From: a virus
Length of the DNA stretch: 64,000 nt
Direction: 5' to 3' (one strand)
Virus record (IMG/VR): IMGVR_UViG_3300047469_000197
Span: 1 to 64,000 of that record
Below are positions 26,580 through 34,678 of the stretch, in pieces; within the stretch, counting starts at the first letter, position 1; each line of letters starts with the position of its first letter. The translations under genes and the position numbers were made by a program. A model generated the notes under the pieces. The model was not told the origin of the DNA. It saw nothing but the letters and a program-made list of their open reading frames with translations, and did no database searches.

Positions 26580-27418
26580 CAGACCACCTCTCCATAAGGG
26601 TTAGGGAACGTTGGAGGCAGGATGACTGGCGCGGCAGTGGTGTAAGCCACGCCGTTATTGAACACTTCAAAGGAGGTTTTCTGCGGCGTACCCAGCCACG
26701 CGGTATAGAGCGGCGCAACGATAGTGATCGGGATGGCTGCAGCATAAACACGATCGTTATTCAGCTGCCCGGACAGGTCTTCGATTATCAGGGCTTTTGG
26801 GTCGCGGAAGCTGCACTCCAGGGCGATGGGAGAGCCAGCCAGCTGAGACGATGCGGTGAAACGCGTAGAGCCGTAAGCCACATACTGATAGATCCAGCTG
26901 GCATAGATGGCCGTCAGTGCGCTGAGCGTTTCTTTCTCGTTGGCGAGCACCATTAGCGTGTAAGTAATTTCCACCGGCATAACGGAGAGCAGCGCAATCG
27001 AATTACCGTGTTTGTCCGGTAGCGCACCCGCATTGTATTCAGCAGACATGATGGTCATGTCGTGCGGCTGGAAGCCCGGAGAACGGCCCAGATTTAGCAC
27101 GGGGAGGGCTTCCGGGTTGACGTCACTGAATGACGTGCTTTCATCATCCCGGCGCCCACCCTTAGCACTGCGCATAGCACGCAGGAAGGTTTCAATGTCG
27201 TTGAAAGCCCCGATCTTCAGTTTGTCGCGGGCGCTACGCTTCAGGAACTGTGCCAGAGGCTTCGCGCTCTGGCGTTGGTCGCTCACCTGCACGCCATCGA
27301 GCACGGCCAAAATGGCATTCGACAGCGCTGCGTCCACATCGCTGGTGGATGACATTTCGCGCATGCCGTTAGGCGCAAACATTTCACGCACAAAGCGCAT
27401 CATCAGGTTCTTACTCAT
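26579..27418 (-). CDS. Tail/baseplate protein
   Basis: 279 residues from ATG 27418; the frame extends further upstream, but that part runs inside the next gene, and 27418 gives an 8 bp overlap typical of this cluster. The protein starts MSKNLMMRFVREMF and has a long beta-rich C-terminal half. It lies between the hub gene and a protein with a Thr/Glu/Ala-rich linker; P1 gene 24 is expected at this position. No enzymatic motif. Confidence 0.6.
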   Translation of the reverse strand: MSKNLMMRFVREMFAPNGMREMSSTSDVDAALSNAILAVLDGVQVSDQRQSAKPLAQFLKRSARDKLKIGAFNDIETFLRAMRSAKGGRRDDESTSFSDVNPEALPVLNLGRSPGFQPHDMTIMSAEYNAGALPDKHGNSIALLSVMPVEITYTLMVLANEKETLSALTAIYASWIYQYVAYGSTRFTASSQLAGSPIALECSFRDPKALIIEDLSGQLNNDRVYAAAIPITIVAPLYTAWLGTPQKTSFEVFNNGVAYTTAAPVILPPTFPNPYGEVV

Positions 27419-28178
27419 CAAGCATTCCCTCATAGCTGCGGCTCGGCACGCAGTAATAAAGCGTACCCACAGCGGCGGTGCCGTAGTTAAATTTGCGGTG
27501 CACATACCACCAGCGGCGGATGTGTTCGCCGTTAGCCAGCGCCTCATTCCATTCCAGAATTGTGCCGATGGTGATGTCATGCGCTGCGATACGCAGAATC
27601 AACGCGTCATCCTGCACGCCGGTGTTCTCGTCGGTGTCATTCATGGCGTAAAACTCGGCCATCTGATCCGGACAATCCACTATGGCCACCAGCTCAGGAT
27701 CTGCGTAATGGAGCGTTTCCTGGTTAGGGTCAATTTTCTGGGCGCTGGTGGCTTCATATCCGTCATCACCAATGACCACATCGGTCGTGCTCATTGCCCG
27801 GAACATCAACGCATCGAACGCGTCAGGGCTCAGCTGTATGGATTTGATCCAGTCAGCCCGCAGCTGGTCATTGAGGATGGAATGACTATCAAAGCGGGTG
27901 CGGAGCGTGGGCGTGGCGGGGCGGTTAGCGATGGCGTCCGGCACAGGGCTATTGTCATCAGTAACGTCCGCGCTTTCATCGCTATCGGCTGCAGCGTCAT
28001 CGGTGCTTTCCTCATGGGTTACGGTGTCGGCTTCGCCGCTGGTGGAATCAGACTCCAGCTCGGTGGCGTCTGCGGTGGGCGTTGGTAATTCGCTTGCTGG
28101 TGCGCTGCTGCCAGTAGCCACAGGAGTAGCCACAGGAGCGGTAGGCGCAGGATCGATAAGGTCATCAAAATGTCCCAT
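27411..28178 (-). CDS. Tail/baseplate protein with low-complexity N-terminus
   Basis: 255 residues. Residues about 10-90 are Ala/Thr/Glu/Asp/Ser-rich and probably disordered; the rest is folded, with ISLHYADPELVAIVDCPDQMAEFYAMND-like strands. It overlaps its neighbours by 8 bp and 1 bp. By gene order it matches P1 gene 7, a baseplate or tail-stability protein. Function inferred from position. Confidence 0.55.
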   Translation of the reverse strand: MGHFDDLIDPAPTAPVATPVATGSSAPASELPTPTADATELESDSTSGEADTVTHEESTDDAAADSDESADVTDDNSPVPDAIANRPATPTLRTRFDSHSILNDQLRADWIKSIQLSPDAFDALMFRAMSTTDVVIGDDGYEATSAQKIDPNQETLHYADPELVAIVDCPDQMAEFYAMNDTDENTGVQDDALILRIAAHDITIGTILEWNEALANGEHIRRWWYVHRKFNYGTAAVGTLYYCVPSRSYEGMLDE

Positions 28179-29398
28179 TAGTTATTCTTCCCCATTTGAG
28201 ATTTAAGCCACTTGGTAAATGCTTCGTCCGCCTGTTTATCGGTCATGCCGGTGAGCTTCATGGCGTCTTTAAATCCCTCCTTCTTGAGTGCGAGCTGGTC
28301 GGCCAGCATCTGGCGTGCTGCATCGCGCTCAAGCCGCAGCTGGTTGGCTTCCTCACGGGCAAGCTTCAGCTCAACGGCCTTTTTCTTTGTGGCGTTACGC
28401 GCGCGATTAGCCTGCTTACGCAGTGCTTCTATCTTCTCTTTCTCATCCTTCTGTTTTTTTGCCATCGCCCGCTGTGAGTCCTGGTAGCGCTGGAACTCGG
28501 CGGCGACTTTAGCCTGATTGGTGTTGGTTGAGCGGTTCCGGGAAAGCGCCTTTTGTTCCTGAGCGGAGAATGTCTTGGTGGTACGGGTTTTGTCGTCACC
28601 GAACTGGACGGACTCGGCGGCTTTCTTAAGGTGAATGCCAAGCTGGCGCTGCCACGTGGATGACTGGAAACGCGTCATCGTGTGGATCACGTGTTTGCAC
28701 GCCATACCTTCTAAATTCGGGTTTTCGATCTTCGGAAACGCGTATTCGGCTGGTGGCTTCAGCGCATAGTTGCCAGCGGTGGCCATGTAGCGGTATCGAT
28801 ACTGATGGTCTTCACATGAGCAATCAAAAGAGCACCGACCGGCGGCCAGCTTTTTAGCGATCGTCGCCAGGCTGCTCTTCTCATCGCCCACGCTTTCCAC
28901 ATACCGATCCCACTCTTCAAAGCGCACGCGCACCAGGTGATGATTCTTGTGTGACGCCTCAGATGCGCGGACCTGAATATCGGCCACGTTATGGCGCACG
29001 CGGATGAACATAGCCGAACTGATGCCGGAGCCATCGCCCACGTTGTTGTTTGCGCGTCTGATTCGGGTCTTGGTTGACTGAGCCACCAGCTGGGAATAAG
29101 TGATCCCCGCAATATCGCTGTTCGTGTTCCCCCGGTGCGCCTTACGGGTTTCCACGAAGCGCTTCATATCTTCCGGAGTGAAGTATGTGCCGCCTTTCTT
29201 CTTGCCCAGTTCGTCCACCAGCGTATCGAGGTCTTTATTGCGCATCAGCGCCGGGGTTAACGTCCGGCGCCCGTTGGCGCGGCTCCTGCGCTGACTGCTG
29301 CGGATCTTGGCAAACACCTTAAGAAAATCGGTGGCGTTGAGGCCGTCTGTTTTAAAGCGGCCGTCGTGCTTACGCTCTAATTCAGGCTGCGTTGGCAT
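28178..29398 (-). CDS. Tail-stability protein with SWIM-like Cys/His cluster
   Basis: 406 residues from ATG 29398 (AGGAGC nine bases upstream; a TTG at 29401 is in frame). Residues about 190-260 hold CSFDCSCEDH and, after a spacer, MACKHVIH, a CxC...CxH pattern like SWIM zinc fingers. The last 130 residues form a charged coiled coil. Position matches P1 gene 25. The zinc site is unusual in a tail protein. The 3' end overlaps the 255-residue gene by one base. Confidence 0.6.
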   Translation of the reverse strand: MPTQPELERKHDGRFKTDGLNATDFLKVFAKIRSSQRRSRANGRRTLTPALMRNKDLDTLVDELGKKKGGTYFTPEDMKRFVETRKAHRGNTNSDIAGITYSQLVAQSTKTRIRRANNNVGDGSGISSAMFIRVRHNVADIQVRASEASHKNHHLVRVRFEEWDRYVESVGDEKSSLATIAKKLAAGRCSFDCSCEDHQYRYRYMATAGNYALKPPAEYAFPKIENPNLEGMACKHVIHTMTRFQSSTWQRQLGIHLKKAAESVQFGDDKTRTTKTFSAQEQKALSRNRSTNTNQAKVAAEFQRYQDSQRAMAKKQKDEKEKIEALRKQANRARNATKKKAVELKLAREEANQLRLERDAARQMLADQLALKKEGFKDAMKLTGMTDKQADEAFTKWLKSQMGKNN

Positions 29399-30752
29399 CA
29401 ATTGCTCCTATGTGCTCCAGCGCCCACAGGATGCGCTTAACAGCGATCTGCACAAATCCGGCGTCCTGCTCGATACCCACAAAACCGAAGCCCTCCAGAA
29501 TTGCGCCTTTCCCGGTTGAGCCACTACCCATAAACGGATCGAGCACCACACCGCCCGGAGGTGTTACCAGGCGGCACAGGTAGCGCATCAGCTCTGTTGG
29601 CTTAACAGTCGGGTGAAAGTTGCCTTTCTGGTCATCGCCGCCGTTCTCGTACTGGCGCAGCGTGCCGCCGTGTGAAAACTGCGGGCCAGGGGCGTCTAAC
29701 CCTTCGTGGCGGTCTTTGGCGCTGGCTTTAGCACAATAGAAAAAGCGGGCCGTACTGCCGCTGTCGGTGTATTCGGTACTCTGATGGTTATCGTTGCCCC
29801 AGCTGGTCCCGTCTACAGTAGCGGCTTTGCTGGTGGCGCTACGCTTGCCCGTCTGGCTGGATTGCGGGAACAGGCCGACAACTGAATCACTGCCATCATG
29901 AATGAGGTTGGCAGGCCAGCGACCGGGAGGATTGTAGTTTTCCCGTTCAGATTGCCCCATGGGATTCAGTACGGCGTTACCTCTGGCACCATTGCCGTGG
30001 TTCGCGTGCTGGTTCTTGGCTTTTGACTCCTGTTCGTCCGCGCCACCAGCAAACGGCACTTGGCAGGCGTCAATATTGAGCGCGCCGGTCCCATGGGTCA
30101 GAACATTGGCTGTCGCTGAACCTTTAAACGGTTTGCGTGCCATGGTGATGGGTTCATGCGCAGGCTTCAGCGCCGTTCCCCAGCCATCCCATTGCTTGGC
30201 TGCATCTGTAGCGGGTGTGGTTATGTCCCATTCCCGCGCCCATTCATTGCCACCATGAGCAGCTCCAGCAGACTCTTCGACCTTCGATTTATCTTTAAGG
30301 GTAGGGTGCTCACGCTTCCCGACGACTTCCCGCTGTGCGCCCGCCATCTTGTCGATCTGCTTGCTGATGTTCATGTTCTTGGGGAATCCCGAACCGTAAA
30401 CCCACGCAATCGAATCACGGATTTCGAAGCCAGCCAGGCGAATGGCCAGCGTGCCCAGATCCTGTGTACGCGAGCCAAAGAATGCCAGCAGGTGCCCACC
30501 CGGTTTGAGCACGCGCAGGCACTCACGCCAGACAGATGGTCCTGGTACAAAGCTGTCCCATGATTTCCCCATGAAACCGCCGCCTTTGTGCTGGTAGTCG
30601 TCACCGGCGAGCCAGCGCGTAAGCACTTCGGCCATATCAGGTTCTTTGCTCAGGCCATACGGCGGATCGGTCACGATGCTGTCGATAGAGTCGGACGGGA
30701 TAGTCTTGAGTATGTCGAGGCAATCCCCATTGAAGAGATCAATACGGCGCAT
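29382..30752 (-). CDS. Orphan DNA methyltransferase (beta-class, N4/N6)
   Basis: 456 residues from ATG 30752, chosen because GAGGAA lies five bases upstream; an ATG at 30773 is seven codons earlier. The order is permuted: catalytic TDPPYGL near residue 35, a long target region (about 100-380), then the SAM-binding FMGSGSTGKGAI near the end (about 425). This is the DpnM-unlike, MboII/CcrM-like order. No restriction enzyme lies beside it. It sits between baseplate genes, overlapping one by 17 bp, so it is co-expressed with them. Confidence 0.85.
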   Translation of the reverse strand: MRRIDLFNGDCLDILKTIPSDSIDSIVTDPPYGLSKEPDMAEVLTRWLAGDDYQHKGGGFMGKSWDSFVPGPSVWRECLRVLKPGGHLLAFFGSRTQDLGTLAIRLAGFEIRDSIAWVYGSGFPKNMNISKQIDKMAGAQREVVGKREHPTLKDKSKVEESAGAAHGGNEWAREWDITTPATDAAKQWDGWGTALKPAHEPITMARKPFKGSATANVLTHGTGALNIDACQVPFAGGADEQESKAKNQHANHGNGARGNAVLNPMGQSERENYNPPGRWPANLIHDGSDSVVGLFPQSSQTGKRSATSKAATVDGTSWGNDNHQSTEYTDSGSTARFFYCAKASAKDRHEGLDAPGPQFSHGGTLRQYENGGDDQKGNFHPTVKPTELMRYLCRLVTPPGGVVLDPFMGSGSTGKGAILEGFGFVGIEQDAGFVQIAVKRILWALEHIGAIDANAA

Positions 30753-30759
30753 AGTTTCC

Positions 30760-31116
30760 TCAGCTGTCTGCATATAAGGTGCCGTCTAATTCCGGGGTAT
30801 CGCCGGAAAAGGCGTTAATCTGTTCGCGGATCCACGCGAGCGTCGGCACCGTCAGTTCAGTGCCTTCTGTCATGGCTTCGCTTTCATCTTCCAGGCCGCA
30901 TACCAAGGTGATCACCCAACGCAGTTCACCTGTACCCCATATGCGATAAGCAATCAGGTCCGGGCGGTAAATCTCATCGCTCAGGATGTCGTAGGTGAGA
31001 AGGTCGGAGTCATAGCTCTGTGCCTTGGTCATCACAGCCCTGCGCATATAGGCGCGGATCACCGGCTCTTCTATGTTGCGATCGTCGAGACGGCTGATTT
31101 CATAGCTGGTGCTCAC
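30760..31116 (-). CDS. Small baseplate wedge protein (gp53-like)
   Basis: 118 residues. The segment YRPDLIAYRIWGTGELRWVITLVCGLEDE (residues about 50-78) resembles the conserved core of gp53-type wedge proteins (RPDL...YG..D.WW.I). It lies in the baseplate operon, with an ATGA overlap to the upstream gene and 7 bp to the methyltransferase start. A wedge role is likely but not proven. Confidence 0.55.
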   Translation of the reverse strand: MSTSYEISRLDDRNIEEPVIRAYMRRAVMTKAQSYDSDLLTYDILSDEIYRPDLIAYRIWGTGELRWVITLVCGLEDESEAMTEGTELTVPTLAWIREQINAFSGDTPELDGTLYADS

Positions 31117-31757
31117 AGGTAGTTACCTTTGCCAGTCAGGGCGCTGCGGGGGCCATTCAGCCAGGAATCAAATTCGGTGTGTTTAACGATCGCTTTGAGG
31201 GGGTCAGTCGGGTTCGCCGGCTTGCGCATGCTATCCGCGCCAAACATCGCCTTGATGTAGTTCAGGCTGGTGACATTATTGAAGCTGGTGGCATAGCTGC
31301 ACAGTATGCCGAGCACGTGCTCACTCTTGAGCTGCGACCAGTCTATGCGGTAGGAGGTTTCACCGCGGGCGTTGCGTTCCATGTCCAGAATGGTTTCTGG
31401 CATGCTGTAGCGGCCTGCGGCGTTGCGTGGGAAGGTGATTGCCTTCTGGCGGTCCAGCTCACGGAAGACGTCCAGCGCTTCCACCAGTATCGGCTTGCCG
31501 CTTGGCCCGGTGTCACCCATGCGCACCCGGTGGCCTGCACGGGAGGTAATGAAATCGCTGGTTTCGTCCACCAGCACCTCGAAATCCTTGGATTCAAGTT
31601 CGCGGATGCGGGGGATCAGCATTTCTTCCAGCGCCACGCGTGCGGTTGGTAGCTGCTCGCCTTCGGCAATGAACAGCTCGCCATCTTTCCACGCTGCAGT
31701 AGCCAGCATCGGCCTGTCAGTGGTCAGGCATATGGCGCATATCTTTTTGTTGATCAT
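31113..31757 (-). CDS. Conserved phage protein, first gene of the baseplate operon
   Basis: 214 residues. The N-terminus (KICAICLTTDRPMLATAAW) and an EVLVDETSDFI strand look like the first strands of an RNase H-type fold, but I see no full acidic catalytic triad, so no activity is claimed. It heads the operon running to 24.9 kb and is preceded by a promoter-like element with TATAAT. P1 gene 26 lies at about this position. Confidence 0.5.
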   Translation of the reverse strand: MINKKICAICLTTDRPMLATAAWKDGELFIAEGEQLPTARVALEEMLIPRIRELESKDFEVLVDETSDFITSRAGHRVRMGDTGPSGKPILVEALDVFRELDRQKAITFPRNAAGRYSMPETILDMERNARGETSYRIDWSQLKSEHVLGILCSYATSFNNVTSLNYIKAMFGADSMRKPANPTDPLKAIVKHTEFDSWLNGPRSALTGKGNYL

Positions 31758-31806
31758 GGGGCGGGTTCCCGGTTATGCCTGCCAGAGATGGGCGGCGTTC
31801 GGGTTA

Positions 31807-31830
31807 TTATAAATTTAGTATCTTCTGTCA
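31807..31830 (-). promoter_or_regulatory. Promoter of the baseplate operon with ATACTAAAT element
   Basis: Minus strand reads GACAGAAGATACTAAATTT followed by ATAATAA; TTATAATA gives a good -10 box about 47 bases before ATG 31757. The element is one of the repeated intergenic sites discussed in findings. Confidence 0.55.
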
Positions 31831-31850
31831 GCAAACTTAGCAAGAAGGAT

Positions 31851-31870
31851 AACCGCCTGTTATGGCGGTT
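31851..31870 (-). terminator. Hairpin upstream of baseplate operon
   Basis: AACCGCC/GGCGGTT stem with a six-base loop; the minus strand continues with a weak TATCCTT. One of three hairpins stacked before the operon promoter. Confidence 0.45.
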
Positions 31871-31891
31871 GAGGGACTGGCACACAAAGAT

Positions 31892-31921
31892 AAAAGAAGG
31901 CCGCGGGACGTTAACGGCCTT
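31892..31921 (-). terminator. Terminator-like hairpin upstream of baseplate operon
   Basis: AAGGCCG/CGGCCTT stem with an eleven-base loop, followed on the minus strand by CTTTTAT. Confidence 0.5.
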
Positions 31922-32007
31922 GGATGCAGGCAGTTGCATGTACTGGCGTCAGAATAAATTAGATGGATTATGGCTTGCAATACATAGTGTTCGGAGTAGG
32001 AAAAGAA

Positions 32008-32033
32008 AAAGGCCGGTATAAACCAGCCTTTAG
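32008..32033 (-). terminator. Terminator in the 31.76-32.23 kb gap
   Basis: AAAGGCTGGT/ACCGGCCTTT (one G-T wobble) followed on the minus strand by TTCTTTT. It would stop transcripts coming from 32.1 kb or from the ref operon. Confidence 0.6.
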
Positions 32034-32131
32034 AGTTTGCCCTGATAGAATCCGGCAAGATAAGCTTCCAAAAAATTGTGACTGATACGTCTAAGCGGGA
32101 TAATCATAAACACCGATCGCGTCAGAATCAA

Positions 32132-32150
32132 GAATTAGTATCTTATGTAA
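32132..32150 (-). promoter_or_regulatory. AAGATACTAA element
   Basis: Minus strand TTACATAAGATACTAATTC, about 100 bases before the terminator at 32008-32033 and with no gene between. The 31.76-32.23 kb gap otherwise holds only hairpins; no tRNA or credible ORF was seen. Confidence 0.45.
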
Positions 32151-32155
32151 ATGAG

Positions 32156-32180
32156 AAGGGCCGCATAAGCGGCCCTTTTT
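32156..32180 (+). terminator. Strong plus-oriented terminator
   Basis: GGGCCGC/GCGGCCC stem with an ATAA loop and T5. It is oriented for plus-strand transcription although no plus-strand gene was found upstream, which hints at an antisense or small RNA across 31.8-32.2 kb. Confidence 0.65.
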
Positions 32181-32230
32181 GAAACTAGTCATAATGGAAA
32201 AGCTAATCGCCTTGCGGTGATGCAGATAAT

Positions 32231-32320
32231 TTACGCTGCATGTTTTTTGGTTTCAACCTTTGGCGCTCGGTAGAACCAAAAAGACTGGCGGCGGCGGTTA
32301 GTGGGTTTCACTTTCCTCAT
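32231..32320 (-). CDS. 29-residue basic protein
   Basis: ATG 32320 to TAA 32231: a peptide starting MRKVKPTNRRRQSFWFYRAP and ending with a KKHAA tail. GGGAG lies eight bases upstream. It begins 16 bp after the ref stop and would be the last gene of that operon. The very basic Arg/Lys and aromatic make-up suggests nucleic-acid or ribosome contact, without evidence. Confidence 0.5.
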   Translation of the reverse strand: MRKVKPTNRRRQSFWFYRAPKVETKKHAA

Positions 32321-32335
32321 AAAATAAACTCCCGA

Positions 32336-32977
32336 TTAGTTCTGTATGTCGTATTCGATCCCGGCACGCGTGTAGCTTTCGCGCAGCAGTTCGTACTCAG
32401 TGCCGTTCGCTGCCTCAAACTCTGCCCGCCCGCCGACCGTTCCGCAGGCATGCACCGGCACCAGCCATGAGTATTCTGCTCGCCACTCATCAGGAGCAGC
32501 ATGCTGGTGGTGCCACTTACACAGCGGGAGCACTAACTTATGCGCGTCCGGCTTCGTGCGGCCATCGATGTGATGCAGGCTGATCTCCACTGTTTCCTTG
32601 CCATTCTTCAGGCACGCAATGCAGGGTAGTTTGCCCAGCGCATCCATTACCCGGCGCTCGGCTGCGGTTGGCGTTCTGCCTTTACTCCCACGCGAGCGGA
32701 TCGGGGTGGATCTGGCCTTAACGGCAGGCGGTGCTGCTGCCTTCTCTTCCTGCTTCTTGCGCGCCTTCTCGGCCTGTTCTGCGCGGTATTCTGGCGAGCT
32801 CACGCGGGCGTGGCGCTTTTTGGCCGACTCAACGGCCTTCTGGAAAACCTGCGCACGGTGTTCGGGATCGGCCCACTTCTCACGTTGTTTCTGCTGCTGC
32901 TTAAGCGCAGATCGCTTGGCGGATTCGCGTTGCTTAGTGCGCTGTTTATCAAGCTGCTCTGCTGAGAGTTGTTTCAT
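32336..32977 (-). CDS. ref: Ref-like RecA-dependent HNH nuclease
   Basis: 213 residues from ATG 32977. The N-terminal 90 residues are a Lys/Arg/Gln-rich helix that would bind DNA; a KGRTPTAAERRVMDALGKLPC segment leads into the HNH core with CIAC, SLHHIDGRTKP, LPLCKWHHQH and WLVPVH, which matches P1 Ref closely. P1 Ref cuts DNA within a RecA-formed D-loop and stimulates recombination. AAAGGT serves as ribosome site, part of a leader repeated before two other genes. In P1 ref follows c8; here about 4.5 kb of small genes intervene. Confidence 0.85.
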   Translation of the reverse strand: MKQLSAEQLDKQRTKQRESAKRSALKQQQKQREKWADPEHRAQVFQKAVESAKKRHARVSSPEYRAEQAEKARKKQEEKAAAPPAVKARSTPIRSRGSKGRTPTAAERRVMDALGKLPCIACLKNGKETVEISLHHIDGRTKPDAHKLVLPLCKWHHQHAAPDEWRAEYSWLVPVHACGTVGGRAEFEAANGTEYELLRESYTRAGIEYDIQN

Positions 32978-32979
32978 GG

Positions 32980-32992
32980 TTTGGCGACCTTT
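32980..32992 (-). repeat. TTTGGCGACCTTT leader repeat, copy 1
   Basis: On the minus strand AAAGGTCGCCAAA ends two bases before the ref ATG, so it includes the ribosome site. Copies at 37771-37783 and 56530-56542. Confidence 0.7.
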
Positions 32993-33005
32993 AGAGCGGG
33001 TTGAA

Positions 33006-33320
33006 TTAAGCGACAGAAGGCTGAGGCTCATTTAAATTATCGGGCCGCATCCACTCCCAGCGTCGCAGCATGGCGCTGGTGTCATGAATTGGCGCACCAG
33101 TCATGGCGAGGCGAGCACGGTGCACGTCACGCTCATAGCGCAGACGGGCGGCAAGAGCGACATACCCACCAGCTGGCAGGCCGTGCGATACCAGGCTTTC
33201 CAGAGGGTCATAAACCTTGGGGCTATCGATCATGCTCATCAGAATGGCTTTATCTATGGCTAACGACAGACTGGTTTTATGGGCGAAGCCGCGTTTAAGC
33301 GGGCGCTTTTGTTCGGTCAT
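33006..33320 (-). CDS. Small protein of the ref operon
   Basis: 104 residues, basic N-terminus (RPLKRGFAHKTSLSL), helical middle and a terminal MRRWEWMRPDN segment. No recognised domain. It lies 28 bp upstream of ref and overlaps the gene before it by ATGA. Unknown function. Confidence 0.6.
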   Translation of the reverse strand: MTEQKRPLKRGFAHKTSLSLAIDKAILMSMIDSPKVYDPLESLVSHGLPAGGYVALAARLRYERDVHRARLAMTGAPIHDTSAMLRRWEWMRPDNLNEPQPSVA

Positions 33321-33556
33321 GGTTTCGGTCCTTGGTATTGTTCATAAACGCCATAACGCGCCAGCTCTTTTCTCAGCTGGGAGTCGCGCACGGCTACAAT
33401 CACGCGATCACGCGTATGGATAAACTCGCCTGGCAGGTCAGGCACCTGATGCAGGGAACGGAAACGCCGCCATGCAGGCACTGAATTAAAAATTGCCAGC
33501 CGCAGCGGGTTAGGGATGAACTCAACACGGCCAGATGGGCCGATAACATCACTCAT
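33317..33556 (-). CDS. Small protein of the ref operon
   Basis: 79 residues, with alternating strands and Arg (SVPAWRRFRSLHQVPDLPG). No membrane segment or motif. ATGA overlaps at both ends show tight translational coupling with neighbours. Function unknown. Confidence 0.6.
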   Translation of the reverse strand: MSDVIGPSGRVEFIPNPLRLAIFNSVPAWRRFRSLHQVPDLPGEFIHTRDRVIVAVRDSQLRKELARYGVYEQYQGPKP

Positions 33557-33945
33557 GGTGTTCCTTGGTCGAAAGAAAAGGGCACTTGGCCACCGCCGCT
33601 TACTATGTTCATGCGGTGGCCGAATTTGCTGGTGGCGCGGATATGATGGGCAGCGCGAATAATGCGGGCCTGTTCGGGCGCCTCAATGATGTAGCTCACA
33701 AACCGGGCAGGCTTGCCATCCGCCACACACATCGGACAATGGTCGACAGTGTCAATCCAGCCATTACCGTGGATTGAGCCCTGTTGCGCCACGCAGGATT
33801 TACACAGCGGCGCATCGCAGGTGTAGGGCTTGTTGATGTCAATACAACGACGATCGCCGTCCATCACCAGCCCCCAGCCCAGATAGCCGTCACACAGCAA
33901 ATCCGCAGCGCCACCACAGAACAGACATAACTCACGCTTTGGCAT
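33553..33945 (-). CDS. Zinc-ribbon protein
   Basis: 130 residues with four Cys pairs: CLFCGG near the start, CDAPLCKSC near 47 and CPMC near 70, enough for two zinc sites. The C-terminal part is helical and His/Arg-rich (IIRAAHHIRATSKFGHRMN). Probably a nucleic-acid or protein-binding accessory. Overlaps both neighbours by 1-4 bp. Confidence 0.6.
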   Translation of the reverse strand: MPKRELCLFCGGAADLLCDGYLGWGLVMDGDRRCIDINKPYTCDAPLCKSCVAQQGSIHGNGWIDTVDHCPMCVADGKPARFVSYIIEAPEQARIIRAAHHIRATSKFGHRMNIVSGGGQVPFSFDQGTP

Positions 33946-34352
33946 CAGGCGGCCTGCTGGCTTGCCTGGCGCAGCAGCTGAGTAACGCGAAGATTGATCC
34001 CATTAAACCGGCGACACTCTTCCATGCGGGTGTTACCGCGGCGTTCTTCCGGGCTGGTAAGCATGACAAAGCAGGATCGCTCTTCACGTACACGCTTAGC
34101 CCTCTCTGCTTTAGGAGGCATCTCGCTAGGCTTCGGCCAGTCGCGGAAGTACAGGCGGCGAAAGCCCTGCAACACGATAACCAGATCGCCTGCCGCTTCC
34201 ATTTCACGTACCAACAACCGGGCAACGGATACACCTTTGCCGATCGCAGTACAGATGTCCTGGATAACCAGATAGCCTTTGCGATCCATGGCGGCGCTCA
34301 CCAGTTGAGTGCGCTCTGTGTACAGTTGCTTAGTAGGATTTGTGGAACTCAT
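33945..34352 (-). CDS. Winged-helix-like DNA-binding protein
   Basis: 135 residues. Residues about 10-65 look like a winged helix (LVSAAMDRKGYLVIQDICTAIGKGVSVARLLVREMEAAGDLVI). The remainder is basic with an ERAKRVREER helix. Likely a regulator acting within the early region. The gene begins 28 bp downstream of a two-gene membrane block. A Chi octamer (34372) lies in the leader. Confidence 0.5.
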   Translation of the reverse strand: MSSTNPTKQLYTERTQLVSAAMDRKGYLVIQDICTAIGKGVSVARLLVREMEAAGDLVIVLQGFRRLYFRDWPKPSEMPPKAERAKRVREERSCFVMLTSPEERRGNTRMEECRRFNGINLRVTQLLRQASQQAA

Positions 34353-34380
34353 TTTGTCTCTCCGGGTGCCAGCTGGTGGC

Positions 34381-34557
34381 TTATCGATTTCTACGGGTGC
34401 GGCGCTTAGGTCGGCGAAACAGACCTCTCAGTCCACCAGCGATGGCGTCCAGTGCGGCGCGAAGCATTAATAGGGCAAAGGCGACCTTCAGGACGCCAAT
34501 AAACAACATTGCGGCCCAGCTCAGCAGCTGGTCAGGGGCGTTAGCGAGATCGCCCAT
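34381..34557 (-). CDS. 58-residue membrane protein
   Basis: ATG 34557 to TAA 34381, starting MGDLANAPDQLLSWAAM. Two hydrophobic segments (about 12-38) are followed by a very basic tail ending RRPKRRTRRNR. It overlaps the 45-residue gene before it by 17 bp. The pair could be holin-like or an exclusion module; both are unproven. Two Chi octamers flank or lie within it. Confidence 0.6.
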   Translation of the reverse strand: MGDLANAPDQLLSWAAMLFIGVLKVAFALLMLRAALDAIAGGLRGLFRRPKRRTRRNR

Positions 34558-34678
34558 TGCGCCACTTACTGAACCAGTGCGTCAGGTGCTCCAGACCAAT
34601 CAGGAAAGCACCCCAGATGAGGCACATCAGCAGGATGAAGCCGCACACCTTGGCGACTGCCAGAAATTTGATAATCAT
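34541..34678 (-). CDS. 45-residue membrane protein
   Basis: ATG 34678 overlaps the upstream stop (TAATG). The peptide begins MIIKFLAVAKVCGFILLMCL, giving one clear membrane segment to about residue 27, then a short basic tail WRNGRSR. Together with the 58-residue product it forms a two-gene membrane block in an otherwise soluble operon. Function unknown. Confidence 0.55.
   Translation of the reverse strand: MIIKFLAVAKVCGFILLMCLIWGAFLIGLEHLTHWFSKWRNGRSR

Noticed and set aside
27012-28088. 358-codon plus-strand open frame
   Set aside because: Antisense shadow of two baseplate genes with coupled starts and stops.
31113-31757. RNase H-fold nuclease
   Set aside because: The first strands look similar, but I cannot locate a full set of acidic catalytic residues, so it is left as unknown.
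34381-34678. Holin/antiholin pair
   Set aside because: Small membrane proteins alone are weak evidence; no endolysin is nearby and the operon looks early, so lysis function is not claimed.
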